From the NCBI RefSeq assembly GCF_001414055.1, contig NZ_CP013002.1:1674001-1738000 (forward strand): 64,000 nt of DNA. Reading direction: 5' to 3'. The notes beneath the pieces were generated by a model. That model worked only from the letters and a program-made list of their open reading frames with translations. It had not been told where the DNA came from and ran no database searches. Positions within the stretch are counted from its first letter, which is position 1. The number at the start of each line of letters is the position of its first letter. Of this stretch, positions 38,433-48,655 are shown one piece after another. The translations under genes and the position numbers were made by a program. This stretch comes from Caulobacter henricii (GTDB taxonomy: Bacteria > Pseudomonadota > Alphaproteobacteria > Caulobacterales > Caulobacteraceae).

Positions 38433-39769
38433 CTTCGGCAGTTGAAGCCAATTGCGACGGTCTGGTCGGGCCGACCCATTCCTATGTTGGCCTGTCACCG
38501 GGAAATCTCGCCAGCCAGAAGAATGCCGGCGAGGTCTCCAATCCCCGCGGTGCGGCGCTCGAAGGTCTTGGCAAGATGCGCAAGCTCGCCGACTGGGGCG
38601 TGCCGCAGTTCGCCCTGCCTCCACATGAGCGTCCGAACCTAAGCCTATTGAAGGCGTTGGGTTTTTCCGGATCGGATGGCACCGTGCTCGAGCGGGCCTG
38701 GAAGGAGGCTCCGGCCCTGGCCTCCGCCGCCTGTTCGGCCTCGCCGATGTGGGCTGCCAATGCCGCCACCGTAACGCCCAGCGCTGACGCGGCGGACGGA
38801 CGGGTTCATTTCACCCCCGCCAATCTGCTGACCAATCTGCATCGGAGCCTGGAGGGCCCGCAGACTACGCGCAGCCTGCGGCGGCTGTTTGCGGACGAGT
38901 CGAGGTTCGCCGTGCATGATCCGTTGCCGGCCCAGCCCCATTTTGCCGATGAAGGCGCGGCCAACCATGTGCGCCTGTGTGCGGAGCATGGCGCGCCGGG
39001 CGTCAACATGTTCGTCTGGGGTCGTGAGGCTTGGGAACACTGGGATGGCCGTTACCCGGCCCGCCAGACCCGCGAGGCCTTTGAGGCGGTTGAACGTCGC
39101 CACGGCGCGGCACGGGCGATCTTCCCGCGTCAGGGCAAGGCGGCGATCAATGGCGGGGCGTTCCATAACGACGTCGTCTGTGTCGGCACCCGCGAATGCC
39201 TGTTTTTCCACGAGAGCGCCTTCGAGGACCGCAACGCCATGATCGCGTCGGTCCGTCGGGCGGCGGACGGACTGTTCGAGCCGGCCTTTGTCGAGATCTC
39301 GGAAGCCGATCTGCCGATGGCGGACCTGGTGGCCAGCTACCTGTTCAATTCGCAGCTGCTGGTCATTCCCGGCGAGGATCGGCTGGTCCTGCTGGCCCCG
39401 GCCGAGACCCGCGACAATCCTCGCGCCCATGCCGTGGCTGAAAGCCTTGCCGCCTCCAATGGTCCGATCGGACGCGTCGACTATGTCGATGTGCGCCAGA
39501 GCATGCGCAATGGCGGCGGACCGGCCTGTCTGCGCCTGCGGGTCGTGCTGACCGAGGGCGAGCTGGCGGCGGCCAATCCGGCTCAGAGGTTCGATGCTGC
39601 CCTGCATGACCGCCTGGCGGACTGGGTCGAGCGTCGCTATCGCGACCGCCTGGTGCCGGGCGATCTGGCCGATCCTCTGCGACTCACTGAGGTCCGTGAA
39701 GCCCTGGACGAACTGACCGTCATCCTCGACCTGGGCAGTGACTTCTATCCGTTCCAGAGGGGCGCATGA
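38429..39769 (+). CDS. astB: N-succinylarginine dihydrolase
   Basis: AstB (446 residues) hydrolyses succinylarginine to succinylornithine, CO2 and two ammonia. It belongs to the guanidine-modifying superfamily. Early family text reads DGLVGPTHSYVGLSPGNLAS (residues 9-28). The catalytic His is in GGAFHNDVVCVG near residue 248, and the nucleophilic Cys is in MRNGGGPACLRLRVVL near residue 367. Overlap with astD and with the GNAT gene on both sides marks it as an internal operon member. astC (succinylornithine transaminase) is not nearby and may be supplied by another aminotransferase. Confidence 0.95.
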   Translation: MTSAVEANCDGLVGPTHSYVGLSPGNLASQKNAGEVSNPRGAALEGLGKMRKLADWGVPQFALPPHERPNLSLLKALGFSGSDGTVLERAWKEAPALASAACSASPMWAANAATVTPSADAADGRVHFTPANLLTNLHRSLEGPQTTRSLRRLFADESRFAVHDPLPAQPHFADEGAANHVRLCAEHGAPGVNMFVWGREAWEHWDGRYPARQTREAFEAVERRHGAARAIFPRQGKAAINGGAFHNDVVCVGTRECLFFHESAFEDRNAMIASVRRAADGLFEPAFVEISEADLPMADLVASYLFNSQLLVIPGEDRLVLLAPAETRDNPRAHAVAESLAASNGPIGRVDYVDVRQSMRNGGGPACLRLRVVLTEGELAAANPAQRFDAALHDRLADWVERRYRDRLVPGDLADPLRLTEVREALDELTVILDLGSDFYPFQRGA

Positions 39770-40257
39770 GCTATACTATCCGGCCTGCCGGTCCGGAGGA
39801 CATCACCGCCCTGATCGCCCTGCACAAGGCTGCGGCGGCCGTTCCGGACGGGCTGGCCCGCCGGCCGGACGAGATCACCCAAGCCTATGTGGAACGCTGC
39901 ATCGCCGGGATCAGTTTCGTCGCCGTCGGGCCAGACGGCACGATCTGGGGCGAGATCCATGCGGCGCGCGAGACGGTGGCTCTGTTCTCGCATGTGCTGT
40001 CGAGCCTGACGGTCGCGGTTCATCCTGACCGTCAGGGGCGGGGGATTGGGTCCAGGCTGTTCGAGGCCCTGATTGCCCATGCCCGGTCGATGCAGCCGCC
40101 GATCCTGCGGATCGAACTGGCCGCCGGGGCGGGCAATCCAGGCGCGATCCGTCTGTACGAGCGACTGGGCTTCCAGCACGAGGGGCGTCAGGTGGCGCGT
40201 GGTCGCTATCCGGATGGCCGTCTCGAAGACGACATCCTGATGGGTCTGCTGCTCTAA
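39766..40257 (+). CDS. GNAT-family N-acetyltransferase
   Basis: This 163-residue protein has the GNAT fold: an opening IRPAGPEDITALIALH, the acetyl-CoA pyrophosphate-binding block VHPDRQGRGIGSRLFEALI near residues 85-103, and a late LYERLGFQHEGRQ near residue 133. It starts in the astB stop (ATGA), so it belongs to the AST operon. A ribosomal- or small-molecule-acetyltransferase role is possible. Its place in the operon suggests it modifies an amine of arginine breakdown, but this is inference. Confidence 0.82.
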   Translation: MSYTIRPAGPEDITALIALHKAAAAVPDGLARRPDEITQAYVERCIAGISFVAVGPDGTIWGEIHAARETVALFSHVLSSLTVAVHPDRQGRGIGSRLFEALIAHARSMQPPILRIELAAGAGNPGAIRLYERLGFQHEGRQVARGRYPDGRLEDDILMGLLL

Positions 40258-41051
40258 CGTCGGAGGCGCGCGAGGGCCTCGGGAAAGCGCCGTGATAGCG
40301 GTGCCTCCTGACTGCCGAGTTCGACGGCATAGTCGCCTGACCCTTCTGGACGTAGCCCGGTCACCCTGGCCTTGTTGATCAGCCAGGAGCGATGGCTGCG
40401 GACAAAGCCGTGTTCGGCCAGCTCTGTCTCGATCGTTGCCAGCGGGGTGCGCATCAGAGGCCGGCGGCTGTCGACCAGCACGAATTCCACATAGTTGCCG
40501 GCCGAGCGGACGGCCAGGATGTCGTCGATGGGCACCCGGACCAGGCGCGTTCCGTCCTGGATGTCGAAGGTCCTGGGCGAGGCCATGGTCTGGGCTGTAG
40601 CCGGCTGGTGGCCCTGGCGAAGGGACACCTGGAAGATGAACCAGGCAATGCCATAGGCGACCAGGTCCTTGCGGAACTCGTAGGGGAACTCGCGGGTGAG
40701 ATCGCCGAAATCATAGTCCTGCTGAAGCAGGAGCAGATAGGCCAGTTTCCGCAGCGCCACGAAGCCCGCCACATGCAGGGCCGAATAGGCCAGGACGGCG
40801 ACCAGATGGACGGGGACGGCCTGCCACCAGCGCGGCCCGCTGCGATGAGTCCAGAGGGCGACAGCAGCCGGGATCGCGAAGATCGCCAGGGTGACCAGTG
40901 CGCTGCTGCCTTCCCACAGGATGGGAAATAGGGGTGGCAGATCCGGATCATCGTGGCGGATCGTCAGGATGTTGACGACGCAGATGGTGGCGATCAGGCC
41001 GATGCCCAGCAGCCAGGCCCGCGCGATCGCACGCCGCTCGTCGCCGCTCAT
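40254..41051 (-). CDS. LytTR-type regulator with membrane N-terminus
   Basis: The 265-residue product has about four hydrophobic segments in the first ~130 residues and a C-terminal LytTR DNA-binding domain (about residues 165-265). Domain marks are DGTRLVRVPIDDILAVRSAG, YVEFVLVDSRR and FVRSHRSWLINKARVTGLRP. It lacks a receiver domain, so it is a membrane-bound transcription factor. The ATG at 41051 gives a hydrophobic segment soon after the start; longer readings cross the divergent promoter region. It lies 135 bases from the divergent acyltransferase gene, a likely target. It converges with the AST operon with a 4-base overlap. Confidence 0.83.
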   Translation of the reverse strand: MSGDERRAIARAWLLGIGLIATICVVNILTIRHDDPDLPPLFPILWEGSSALVTLAIFAIPAAVALWTHRSGPRWWQAVPVHLVAVLAYSALHVAGFVALRKLAYLLLLQQDYDFGDLTREFPYEFRKDLVAYGIAWFIFQVSLRQGHQPATAQTMASPRTFDIQDGTRLVRVPIDDILAVRSAGNYVEFVLVDSRRPLMRTPLATIETELAEHGFVRSHRSWLINKARVTGLRPEGSGDYAVELGSQEAPLSRRFPEALARLRR

Positions 41052-41186
41052 CCCGAAAAGCGCGCCGGTCGTCACGGCCGGTTTTCCGCTCGTCCCCGAC
41101 GGGGCCCGCCGATCCCCGCGCTCTTGGCGGGCCTGGAGGGCTCGAGGCACGACCTTCGCATCCCTTTTCAAGCCGGGTGCCTCTTC

Positions 41187-42410
41187 ATGACCACGACGAC
41201 ATCTTCCTTCGACCGCCGCTACGACCTGGACTGGATCCGGGTCGGCGCGTTCTTCCTGCTCATTCTGTATCACGTCGGCATGTTCTATGTGCCCTGGGAC
41301 TGGCACGTGAAGAGCCCGTATCCGGTCGAGGCTCTTGAGCCCCTGATGCAACTGACCAATCCCTGGCGACTGACCCTGCTGTTTCTGGTGTCCGGGGCGG
41401 CGACCCGGTTCATGGCCGACAAGGTCAGTCTCGGCCAACTGACGGCGGCACGCGTCGCGAGACTGCTTCCGCCGCTCGTCTTCGCCATGTTCGTAATCGT
41501 CCCGCCCCAGAGCTATTACCAGGTCATCGAATATGCGGCCGCTCATCCCGGCTGGGCCACGGGGTTCGAGTCCTATGGCGAGTTCTGGCTGAAGTACACC
41601 ACAGCTTCGGGCCAATGGTGTGGCCCCGATGAGGGCAAATGCCTTGTCACCCCGACCTGGAACCACATGTGGTTCGTGGCCTATCTGCTTGTTTATTCGT
41701 TGGTCCTGGCTCTGCTGTTGAGGATCAGTCCCAGGCTGGGAGATCGGCTGCAAGCCGGTCTGGAGCGGGTGCTTAAGGGGATAGGGCTGTTGATCTGGCC
41801 CGTAGTCTACCTGGCCCTGACCCGCATCGTGCTCTTGCCGCTGTTCGAGATCAGTCATGCCCTGACCGATGACTGGTACAATCACGCCGTGTCATTCGCG
41901 GCCTTCCTTCTGGGCTTTGGGCTGGCCAAGTCCGAGGTTCTGCGCGGTCGCCTGGTCAGTGTGCGCTGGACGGCCCTTGCCTTGGCCCTGGTCTGTTGGG
42001 CGGGATGGGCGAGCTATGCATGGGTCTATCGCGCTGATGACGCCAACCCGCCCGAGGCCCTGCGACTGGTGATGCGTTGCGTCTATGCCACCGACCAGTG
42101 GTGCGCGATCGCGGCCATCCTGGGCTTTGGGGCCAAGCACCTGAACCGTGATGCGCCGGTCCTTCGCTACCTGACTCTGGCGGTCTTCCCGCTCTACATT
42201 GTCCACCAGACCCTGATCGTGGTCCTGGCGCATCACCTTGCGGCCTTGGGACTTCCCCAGGGCCAGGAGGCCGGCCTGCTGGTGGTCGCCACCTTTGCCG
42301 GTTGTTTCGGTTGCTATGAGGTCGTCCGCCGCATTCCGATCGTGCGGTGGCTGTTTGGCCTGAAGTCTCAGCCCCGGTCAGTCGCTAGCCGTCCGCCGCC
42401 AAGCGCATAG
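41187..42410 (+). CDS. Acyltransferase-3 family membrane protein
   Basis: This 407-residue membrane protein has about ten hydrophobic segments and the acyltransferase-3 opening RRYDLDWIRVGAFFLLILYH with the conserved His-Val after it. TNPWRLTLLFLVSGAATRFM carries the catalytic-region Arg and Ser-Gly. A CysCys-containing periplasmic loop (GQWCGPDEGKC) follows the second region, and WNHMWFVAYLL is typical of the OpgC-like branch. Members transfer acyl or succinyl groups to glycans. The substrate is unknown. It is divergent from the LytTR regulator and overlaps phhA convergently by 43 bases. Confidence 0.82.
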   Translation: MTTTTSSFDRRYDLDWIRVGAFFLLILYHVGMFYVPWDWHVKSPYPVEALEPLMQLTNPWRLTLLFLVSGAATRFMADKVSLGQLTAARVARLLPPLVFAMFVIVPPQSYYQVIEYAAAHPGWATGFESYGEFWLKYTTASGQWCGPDEGKCLVTPTWNHMWFVAYLLVYSLVLALLLRISPRLGDRLQAGLERVLKGIGLLIWPVVYLALTRIVLLPLFEISHALTDDWYNHAVSFAAFLLGFGLAKSEVLRGRLVSVRWTALALALVCWAGWASYAWVYRADDANPPEALRLVMRCVYATDQWCAIAAILGFGAKHLNRDAPVLRYLTLAVFPLYIVHQTLIVVLAHHLAALGLPQGQEAGLLVVATFAGCFGCYEVVRRIPIVRWLFGLKSQPRSVASRPPPSA

Positions 42411-43249
42411 GCCTGGGTCCCGCAGGTGAACACGGTGTCGCCGGGCAGGATCTGCGCGATACCGATGTCGCTGGCGACGGCCAGACGATCATAGAGCGAC
42501 CCGAAATCCCGGAGGGTGACGTCCTGCAGTGTCTGGATGGAGTCGATGACGAAATAGGCCTGCTGGAAGTCGTCGATCCGGTAGGGCGTGCGCATCACCC
42601 GCTCGAGATCGAACCCGATGCGGTTGGGGGACGGATCGTCCAGGGCGAACAGCGACTCCGACCGCGACGAGACAATGCCCGCGCCATAGATGCGTAGACC
42701 CTGCGGCGTCTGCATCAGGCCGAACTCGACCGTGTACCAGTAAAGGCGCGCGAGGTGGGCCAGATGGCCCAGGTCGAGGGCTCTCTGGCCGCCCTGTCCA
42801 TAGGCCTGCATGTAGTCGGCGAAGACCGGATCGGTCAGCATCGGCACGTGCCCGAACACATCGTGGAAGATGTCGGGTTCTTGCAGATAGTCGAGTTCAT
42901 CGGGCTTGCGGATGAACTGGCCCGCCGGGAATCGGCGATGGGCCAGATGGTCGAAGAAGACGTCGTCGGGCACCAGGCCTGGCACCGCGACCACGCTCCA
43001 GCCGGTCAGGCGTTGCAGTTCGTCATTGATCCGGGCGAAATCGGGGATGCCGGAACGGTGCAGGTCCAGGGCGTCGAGACCGCGCAGAAAGGCATCGCAG
43101 GCCCGGCCAGGCAGCATGGCTGTCTGGCGTTCATAGAGGGTGATCCAGACCTCGTGCTCGGCCTGGGAATAGCGATCCCAGCCCTGATCGATGGTCCAGT
43201 CCGCCCGGGCTCCGGGCGGCGGTGAGGGGGAAAAACCGTCAGCGCTCAT
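42368..43249 (-). CDS. phhA: Phenylalanine 4-hydroxylase
   Basis: PhhA (293 residues) hydroxylates phenylalanine to tyrosine with a pterin cofactor and O2. The iron-binding facial triad is clear: His129 and His134 in DIFHDVFGHVP and Glu175 in WYTVEFGL. The substrate/cofactor block VPDDVFFDHLAHRRFPAGQF near residues 94-113 is typical. Its C-terminus overlaps the end of the acyltransferase gene by 43 bases on the other strand. A palindromic site 59 bases upstream may control it. Pterin-regenerating genes are not adjacent. Confidence 0.95.
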   Translation of the reverse strand: MSADGFSPSPPPGARADWTIDQGWDRYSQAEHEVWITLYERQTAMLPGRACDAFLRGLDALDLHRSGIPDFARINDELQRLTGWSVVAVPGLVPDDVFFDHLAHRRFPAGQFIRKPDELDYLQEPDIFHDVFGHVPMLTDPVFADYMQAYGQGGQRALDLGHLAHLARLYWYTVEFGLMQTPQGLRIYGAGIVSSRSESLFALDDPSPNRIGFDLERVMRTPYRIDDFQQAYFVIDSIQTLQDVTLRDFGSLYDRLAVASDIGIAQILPGDTVFTCGTQAYALGGGRLATDRG

Positions 43250-43303
43250 GCGATGACGCTACGCCCCGCATGCCGCAAATATCGTTCGGAATCTGCCTCG
43301 GGA

Positions 43304-43325
43304 TCCGAAAATTCGGACGAATTTT
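43304..43325. promoter_or_regulatory. Overlapping palindromes between phhA and hspQ (likely operator)
   Basis: AAAATTCG-GA-CGAATTTT (43308-43325) is a perfect 8-bp inverted repeat. It overlaps a second, TCCGAA-AA-TTCGGA (43304-43317), and another TTCGGA lies at 43285-43290. AT-rich palindromes in a GC-rich genome, just upstream of phhA, suggest a regulator site, for example an Lrp/AsnC-type regulator as known for phhA elsewhere. Confidence 0.55.
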
Positions 43326-43329
43326 GCGT

Positions 43330-43659
43330 CTAGTGGGATATCCGGGGACGAAGCTTGTAGGCACCGTGATCGAAGGACTCGAAGATCACCGCCGTCTGCG
43401 GATGCTGCACCGGTTCGCCGGTCTCGTCGGCCAGCAGGTTCTGCTCCGACACATAGGCCACATAGGTGTTCTCGTCGTTCTCAGCCAGCAGATGGTAGAA
43501 GGGCTGGTCCTTGATGGGCCGGATGTCCTCGGGGATCGACTCCCACCATTCGTCAGTGTTGGCGAAAACCGGATCGACATCGAACACCACGCCCCGGAAC
43601 GGAAAGATCCGGTGCTTGACCACCTGGCCGATCGCAAACTTGGCGAATCTCGAATTCAT
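43330..43659 (-). CDS. hspQ: Heat shock protein HspQ
   Basis: The 109-residue product matches HspQ, a hemimethylated-DNA-binding/YccV-type protein that modulates Lon-dependent proteolysis. It contains KFAIGQVVKHRIFPFRGVVFDVDP near the start, then DQPFYHLLAENDENTYVAYV and SEQNLLADETGEPVQHPQ. The ATG at 43659 gives the expected MNSRFAKFAIG start; upstream in-frame codons are unrelated. It lies just upstream of phhA on the same strand, with the palindromic site between the two genes. Confidence 0.9.
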   Translation of the reverse strand: MNSRFAKFAIGQVVKHRIFPFRGVVFDVDPVFANTDEWWESIPEDIRPIKDQPFYHLLAENDENTYVAYVSEQNLLADETGEPVQHPQTAVIFESFDHGAYKLRPRISH

Positions 43660-43812
43660 GGACCCAACGATAGCAGGACCACCTGACTGAATCCTGAACG
43701 CAGAATTCCGCACGCGGAGAACAAGGCTTTCGCCCTGCGCCTGCGTTGCTATGCTTGTCGGCGAAGTGAGGTGTCGTGATTTGCGGCACCTGCAAGACAA
43801 GGTGGCAAGACC

Positions 43813-44940
43813 ATGTCGGAGGCGCTGCGTGCGCCCGACGCCCCGAGACCTCCTCGTGAGGAGAACGGGCGGCGTCGGCGGCCGCCGGGCGAGCAGTCGT
43901 GCTATGCGGCACTCGACCTTGGCACTAACAACTGTCGCCTGCTGGTGGCGACGCCGTCTCCGCGCGGGTTCCGTGTCGTCGAGGCCTATTCCCGCATCGT
44001 GCGTCTGGGCGAAGGCCTGTCTCAGACCGGTCGCCTGTCCGATGCGGCCATGGACCGCTCGATGGCCGCCCTGAAGGTCTGTGCGGAGAAAATTCGTCGG
44101 CGCAAGGCAATCAAGATCAAGGCCGTGGCGACCCAGGCCTGCCGGGGTGCGGACAATGGCGCGGCCTTTGTCGCTCGGGTGGCGGAGGAGACCGGCCTGC
44201 GCCTGCAGATCATCACACCGCGCGAGGAGGCCCAGCTATCGGTCGCCGGCTGTATGAGCCTGTTCGATCGCCAGTCTGACGCCGCCCTCGTGGTCGATGT
44301 CGGCGGCGGTTCGACCGAACTGTCCTGGGTCGATCTGAAAGGTGAGGGGCTTGATGCCAAGCCGCGCCAGTTCGCCGCCTGGAAGCTCCCGATCAAGGCC
44401 TGGCTGTCGATCCCGGTGGGGGTGGTGACCCTGGCCGAACGCTTCCCCGAGGGCGAGCGGGCCGATGAGGGCTGGTTCCGGGCCATGGTCGAAGACGTCA
44501 AGGCGCGGATTGCAGACTTCCCGCACGCCGAGCCGATGCGCGAAGTTTTCGCCAGCGGGCGGGCCCATCTGGTCGGCACCTCGGGCGCGATCACCAGCCT
44601 GGCCGGCCTGCACCTTGGGCTCCAGCGTTATGACCGCACCGTCGTCGACGGCCTGTGGATGGACCGACGAGACTGCGAGATCGCGGCGGACCGATTGCTG
44701 AGTCTCACGGCCGCCGAACGGGCCCAGGAGCCTTGCATCGGTGCCGACCGTGCGGACCTTGTCCTGGCCGGTGCGGCGATTCTGCAGGCCGTTCAGGAGC
44801 TTTGGCCGTGTTCGCGCGTGCGTGTGGCCGATCGAGGGCTTAGAGAGGGACTTCTGATGTCCCTGATGTCCGAACAGCAGCGTCGCCCGCGTCGGCGACG
44901 CCGGGGCGGGGCGTCCAAGTTCAAGCCGGTGTCCGAATGA
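43813..44940 (+). CDS. Ppx/GppA-family phosphatase
   Basis: This 375-residue protein belongs to the exopolyphosphatase/pppGpp phosphohydrolase family of the ASKHA fold. The first ATP/phosphate motif is YAALDLGTNNCRLLVATP near residue 31, the acidic catalytic region is TPREEAQLSVAG, and the second motif is LVVDVGGGSTELSWVD near residue 158. It lacks the long C-terminal domains of E. coli Ppx, so whether it acts on polyphosphate or (p)ppGpp is uncertain. The N-terminus is basic and low complexity, as is the C-terminal RRPRRRRRGG segment. It overlaps rlmE by 4 bases. Confidence 0.88.
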   Translation: MSEALRAPDAPRPPREENGRRRRPPGEQSCYAALDLGTNNCRLLVATPSPRGFRVVEAYSRIVRLGEGLSQTGRLSDAAMDRSMAALKVCAEKIRRRKAIKIKAVATQACRGADNGAAFVARVAEETGLRLQIITPREEAQLSVAGCMSLFDRQSDAALVVDVGGGSTELSWVDLKGEGLDAKPRQFAAWKLPIKAWLSIPVGVVTLAERFPEGERADEGWFRAMVEDVKARIADFPHAEPMREVFASGRAHLVGTSGAITSLAGLHLGLQRYDRTVVDGLWMDRRDCEIAADRLLSLTAAERAQEPCIGADRADLVLAGAAILQAVQELWPCSRVRVADRGLREGLLMSLMSEQQRRPRRRRRGGASKFKPVSE

Positions 44941-45647
44941 CCGAAGAAGAACCGCCCCGCAAGCGTATGGTCAAGCCGCCCGTCGGCGGGACGGACTCTG
45001 GTCGCACCAAGCCGGCGCGCCTGAAAAAGACCTATGGCCGGACCACGTCGCAGCAGGCCTGGCTCGAGCGTCAGATCAATGATCCGTTCTCGGCCAAGGC
45101 CCGTGCATTGGGCTACCGCAGCCGCGCGGCCTTCAAGATCAGCGAGATCGACGAGAAGTTCGGCTTCTTCAAGAAGGGGGCTCGGGTCATCGACCTCGGC
45201 TGCGCCCCGGGCGGCTGGCTTCAGATCGCGGTCGAGCGCGGTGTGACCCAGCTGGTCGGCGTCGACCTTCTGCCCGTCGATCCGGTCGCGCCGGCCCACA
45301 TCCTGGAAATGGACTTCACCGACAATGCCTGTCCGCCCAGGCTGATCGAACTGCTGGGGGGTGCGCCGGACGTGGTGCTGTCAGATATGGCCCCCAACAC
45401 CGTCGGCCACCGTGAGACGGATCACCTTCGTATCGTGGGCCTGATCGAGATGGGGGCCGAGTTCGCCATCGAAGTGCTCAAGCCCGGCGGTGCCTTTGTC
45501 GCCAAGGCTTTCCAGGGCGGAGAAACGGCGGACGTCATTGCCCGGCTGAAGAAGAACTTCGATCGGGTCGTCCACTACAAGCCCAAGGCCAGCCGGGCGG
45601 ACAGCTCCGAGGTCTTCCTGGTCGCAACGGGGTTCCGGGGGCGGTAG
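44937..45647 (+). CDS. rlmE: 23S rRNA 2'-O-ribose methyltransferase RlmE
   Basis: RlmE (FtsJ/RrmJ, 236 residues) methylates U2552 of 23S rRNA late in large-subunit assembly. The SAM-binding motif is DLGCAPGGWLQIA near residue 84, and the catalytic K-D-K-E set is consistent with RSRAAFKISEI (Lys), LSDMAPNTVGH (Asp), AFVAKAFQG (Lys) and ADSSEVFLVA (Glu). An N-terminal basic extension precedes the core. It is coupled to the Ppx/GppA gene by an ATGA overlap. Confidence 0.94.
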   Translation: MTEEEPPRKRMVKPPVGGTDSGRTKPARLKKTYGRTTSQQAWLERQINDPFSAKARALGYRSRAAFKISEIDEKFGFFKKGARVIDLGCAPGGWLQIAVERGVTQLVGVDLLPVDPVAPAHILEMDFTDNACPPRLIELLGGAPDVVLSDMAPNTVGHRETDHLRIVGLIEMGAEFAIEVLKPGGAFVAKAFQGGETADVIARLKKNFDRVVHYKPKASRADSSEVFLVATGFRGR

Positions 45648-46708
45648 TGGGCGGTCGGCGGATGCTGAAGGATCTTCTCTCGCGTCCCCTGCGGAATCTG
45701 ATCTATGCCGTGCTGTTCGTTCTGGTCGTCGGCGCGCTCTCGACGGCCGCTTACGGCCTAGCGGGATGGAGTCTCGCCGACGCGGCCTATATGGTCACCC
45801 TCACCATTTTCACGGTCGGATATGGAGAGGTGAACCCGGTCGACACGGCCTATCTGCGCGCCGTGACCATCGCCACAATGATCTTTGGCTGCACCGGGAC
45901 CATTGTGGTCACGGGCGCACTCGTCCAGGTCCTGACCCTCAACCAGCTAGAGCAGTTTTTCGGCAAACGCGTGGAAAAAACCATCGAACGGCTGGAAGGC
46001 CATATCATCATCTGTGGCTTTGGCCGGATCGGGATGATGCTGGCAAGCGAACTGGCTGCGGCCGGAGCGCCGCTGGTGGTTATCGAGCGCGACGAAGCTC
46101 GCGCTCACCAGGCCCTCGATCTCGGGCATCTTTGCCGGCAAGGCGACGCGACTGACGAAGTTTTGCTGAAGGCCGTGCATATCGAGCGCGCCAAGGTGCT
46201 GGCCACAGTCCTGGCCGATGACGCCGACAATGTGTTTATCACGCTTTCGGCGCGCAGCCTTAACGCCAACCTGCAGATCATCGCCCGCGGGGAGCGCCCA
46301 TCAACAGAGGGCAAGCTGCTGCAGGCCGGCGCGGACCGGGTGGTGTTGCCGACCCACATCGGGGCTGAACGGATCGCCGAACTGATCCTTTTTCCTGAAA
46401 TGGCCCAGATCTTCCGGGGCGGACAGGCCAGCGGTTCGCTCGACCGGGCTCTTGACCGTCTCGGCCTGGATCTCGAAATCCTGGTCGTGCCGCAGGATGT
46501 CGCCCACGGCACTTTGACGGTCGGCGAGATCGAGCGCCGTGCCCGCAGCGCCTTCCTGCTGCAGATCAATCGCCCGAACGGAACTGTCGTCACGAGGCCT
46601 CTCGCTGACCATATCGTCGAGCCGGGTGACGGTTTGGTGTTGCTATCCAAGCTTGGACGGAGCGCATTGGACTGTCTCTTCGAGGACGGGCCTGTAGCCA
46701 CGGCCTAG
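45647..46708 (+). CDS. Two-helix potassium channel with RCK domain
   Basis: The 353-residue protein has two membrane helices flanking a pore loop with the K+-selectivity filter TVGYGE near residue 59. An RCK/TrkA-N domain starts at [19 protein letters not shown] near residue 118, and a C-terminal TrkA-C-like part follows. This is the MthK-like arrangement of a ligand-gated potassium channel controlled by nucleotides or ions. The start can be GTG at 45647, which touches the rlmE stop, or ATG at 45662. It is co-oriented with rlmE and guaB but has no clear functional link to them. Confidence 0.9.
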   Translation: MGGRRMLKDLLSRPLRNLIYAVLFVLVVGALSTAAYGLAGWSLADAAYMVTLTIFTVGYGEVNPVDTAYLRAVTIATMIFGCTGTIVVTGALVQVLTLNQLEQFFGKRVEKTIERLEGHIIICGFGRIGMMLASELAAAGAPLVVIERDEARAHQALDLGHLCRQGDATDEVLLKAVHIERAKVLATVLADDADNVFITLSARSLNANLQIIARGERPSTEGKLLQAGADRVVLPTHIGAERIAELILFPEMAQIFRGGQASGSLDRALDRLGLDLEILVVPQDVAHGTLTVGEIERRARSAFLLQINRPNGTVVTRPLADHIVEPGDGLVLLSKLGRSALDCLFEDGPVATA

Positions 46709-46731
46709 ATCGGGTTCGCGAAGTGTCTTGA

Positions 46732-48252
<1,521 letters not shown>

Positions 48253-48255
48253 ATC

Positions 48256-48651
48256 ATGCGGATGGCGTTCGAACTTCAGATGGTGGGCGTGGCCGTGTTG
48301 ATCGGCCTGGTCCATCTGCTGTGCGTGGCGGTTATCGGCGACGTGCAGCGGGGTCTGAAGTGGAGCGCCGGACCCCGTGACGCCCGCATCGAACTGACCG
48401 GTCTTGGCGGTCGGCTGGAGCGGGCCTGGGCGAACTTCTGCGAGACCTTTCCGCTGTTCGTCGCCGCTGTAGTGGTCACCTATCTCGGCGGCCGCATCGG
48501 CGTCCTGACCTCGATCGGGGCCTTGCTCTATGTCGTCGGCCGGGTGGCCTATCTGCCGCTCTATGCCTTTGGTGTGCCCTGGTTGCGCAGCGTTGCCTGG
48601 TTCGTGTCGCTGTTCGGGATCATCGCGATCCTCCTGGCCCTGGTGGTCTGA
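48256..48651 (+). CDS. MAPEG-family membrane protein
   Basis: This 131-residue protein has four hydrophobic helices and the MAPEG pattern: LVHLLCVAVIGDVQRGLKW near residue 18, RLERAWANFCETFPLFVAAV near residue 53 with the conserved Arg-x2-x-Asn-x2-Glu, and GRVAYLPLYAFGVPWLRS near residue 95. The eukaryotic relatives conjugate glutathione or make leukotrienes; bacterial members are mostly uncharacterised. It starts 3 bases after guaB and ends 4 bases before the rRNA methyltransferase gene, so it is inside the gua transcription unit. Confidence 0.85.
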   Translation: MRMAFELQMVGVAVLIGLVHLLCVAVIGDVQRGLKWSAGPRDARIELTGLGGRLERAWANFCETFPLFVAAVVVTYLGGRIGVLTSIGALLYVVGRVAYLPLYAFGVPWLRSVAWFVSLFGIIAILLALVV

Positions 48652-48655
48652 GCCC

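Noticed and set aside
41052..41885. Long upstream extension of the LytTR gene
   Set aside because: It runs through the divergent acyltransferase gene and is not protein-like.
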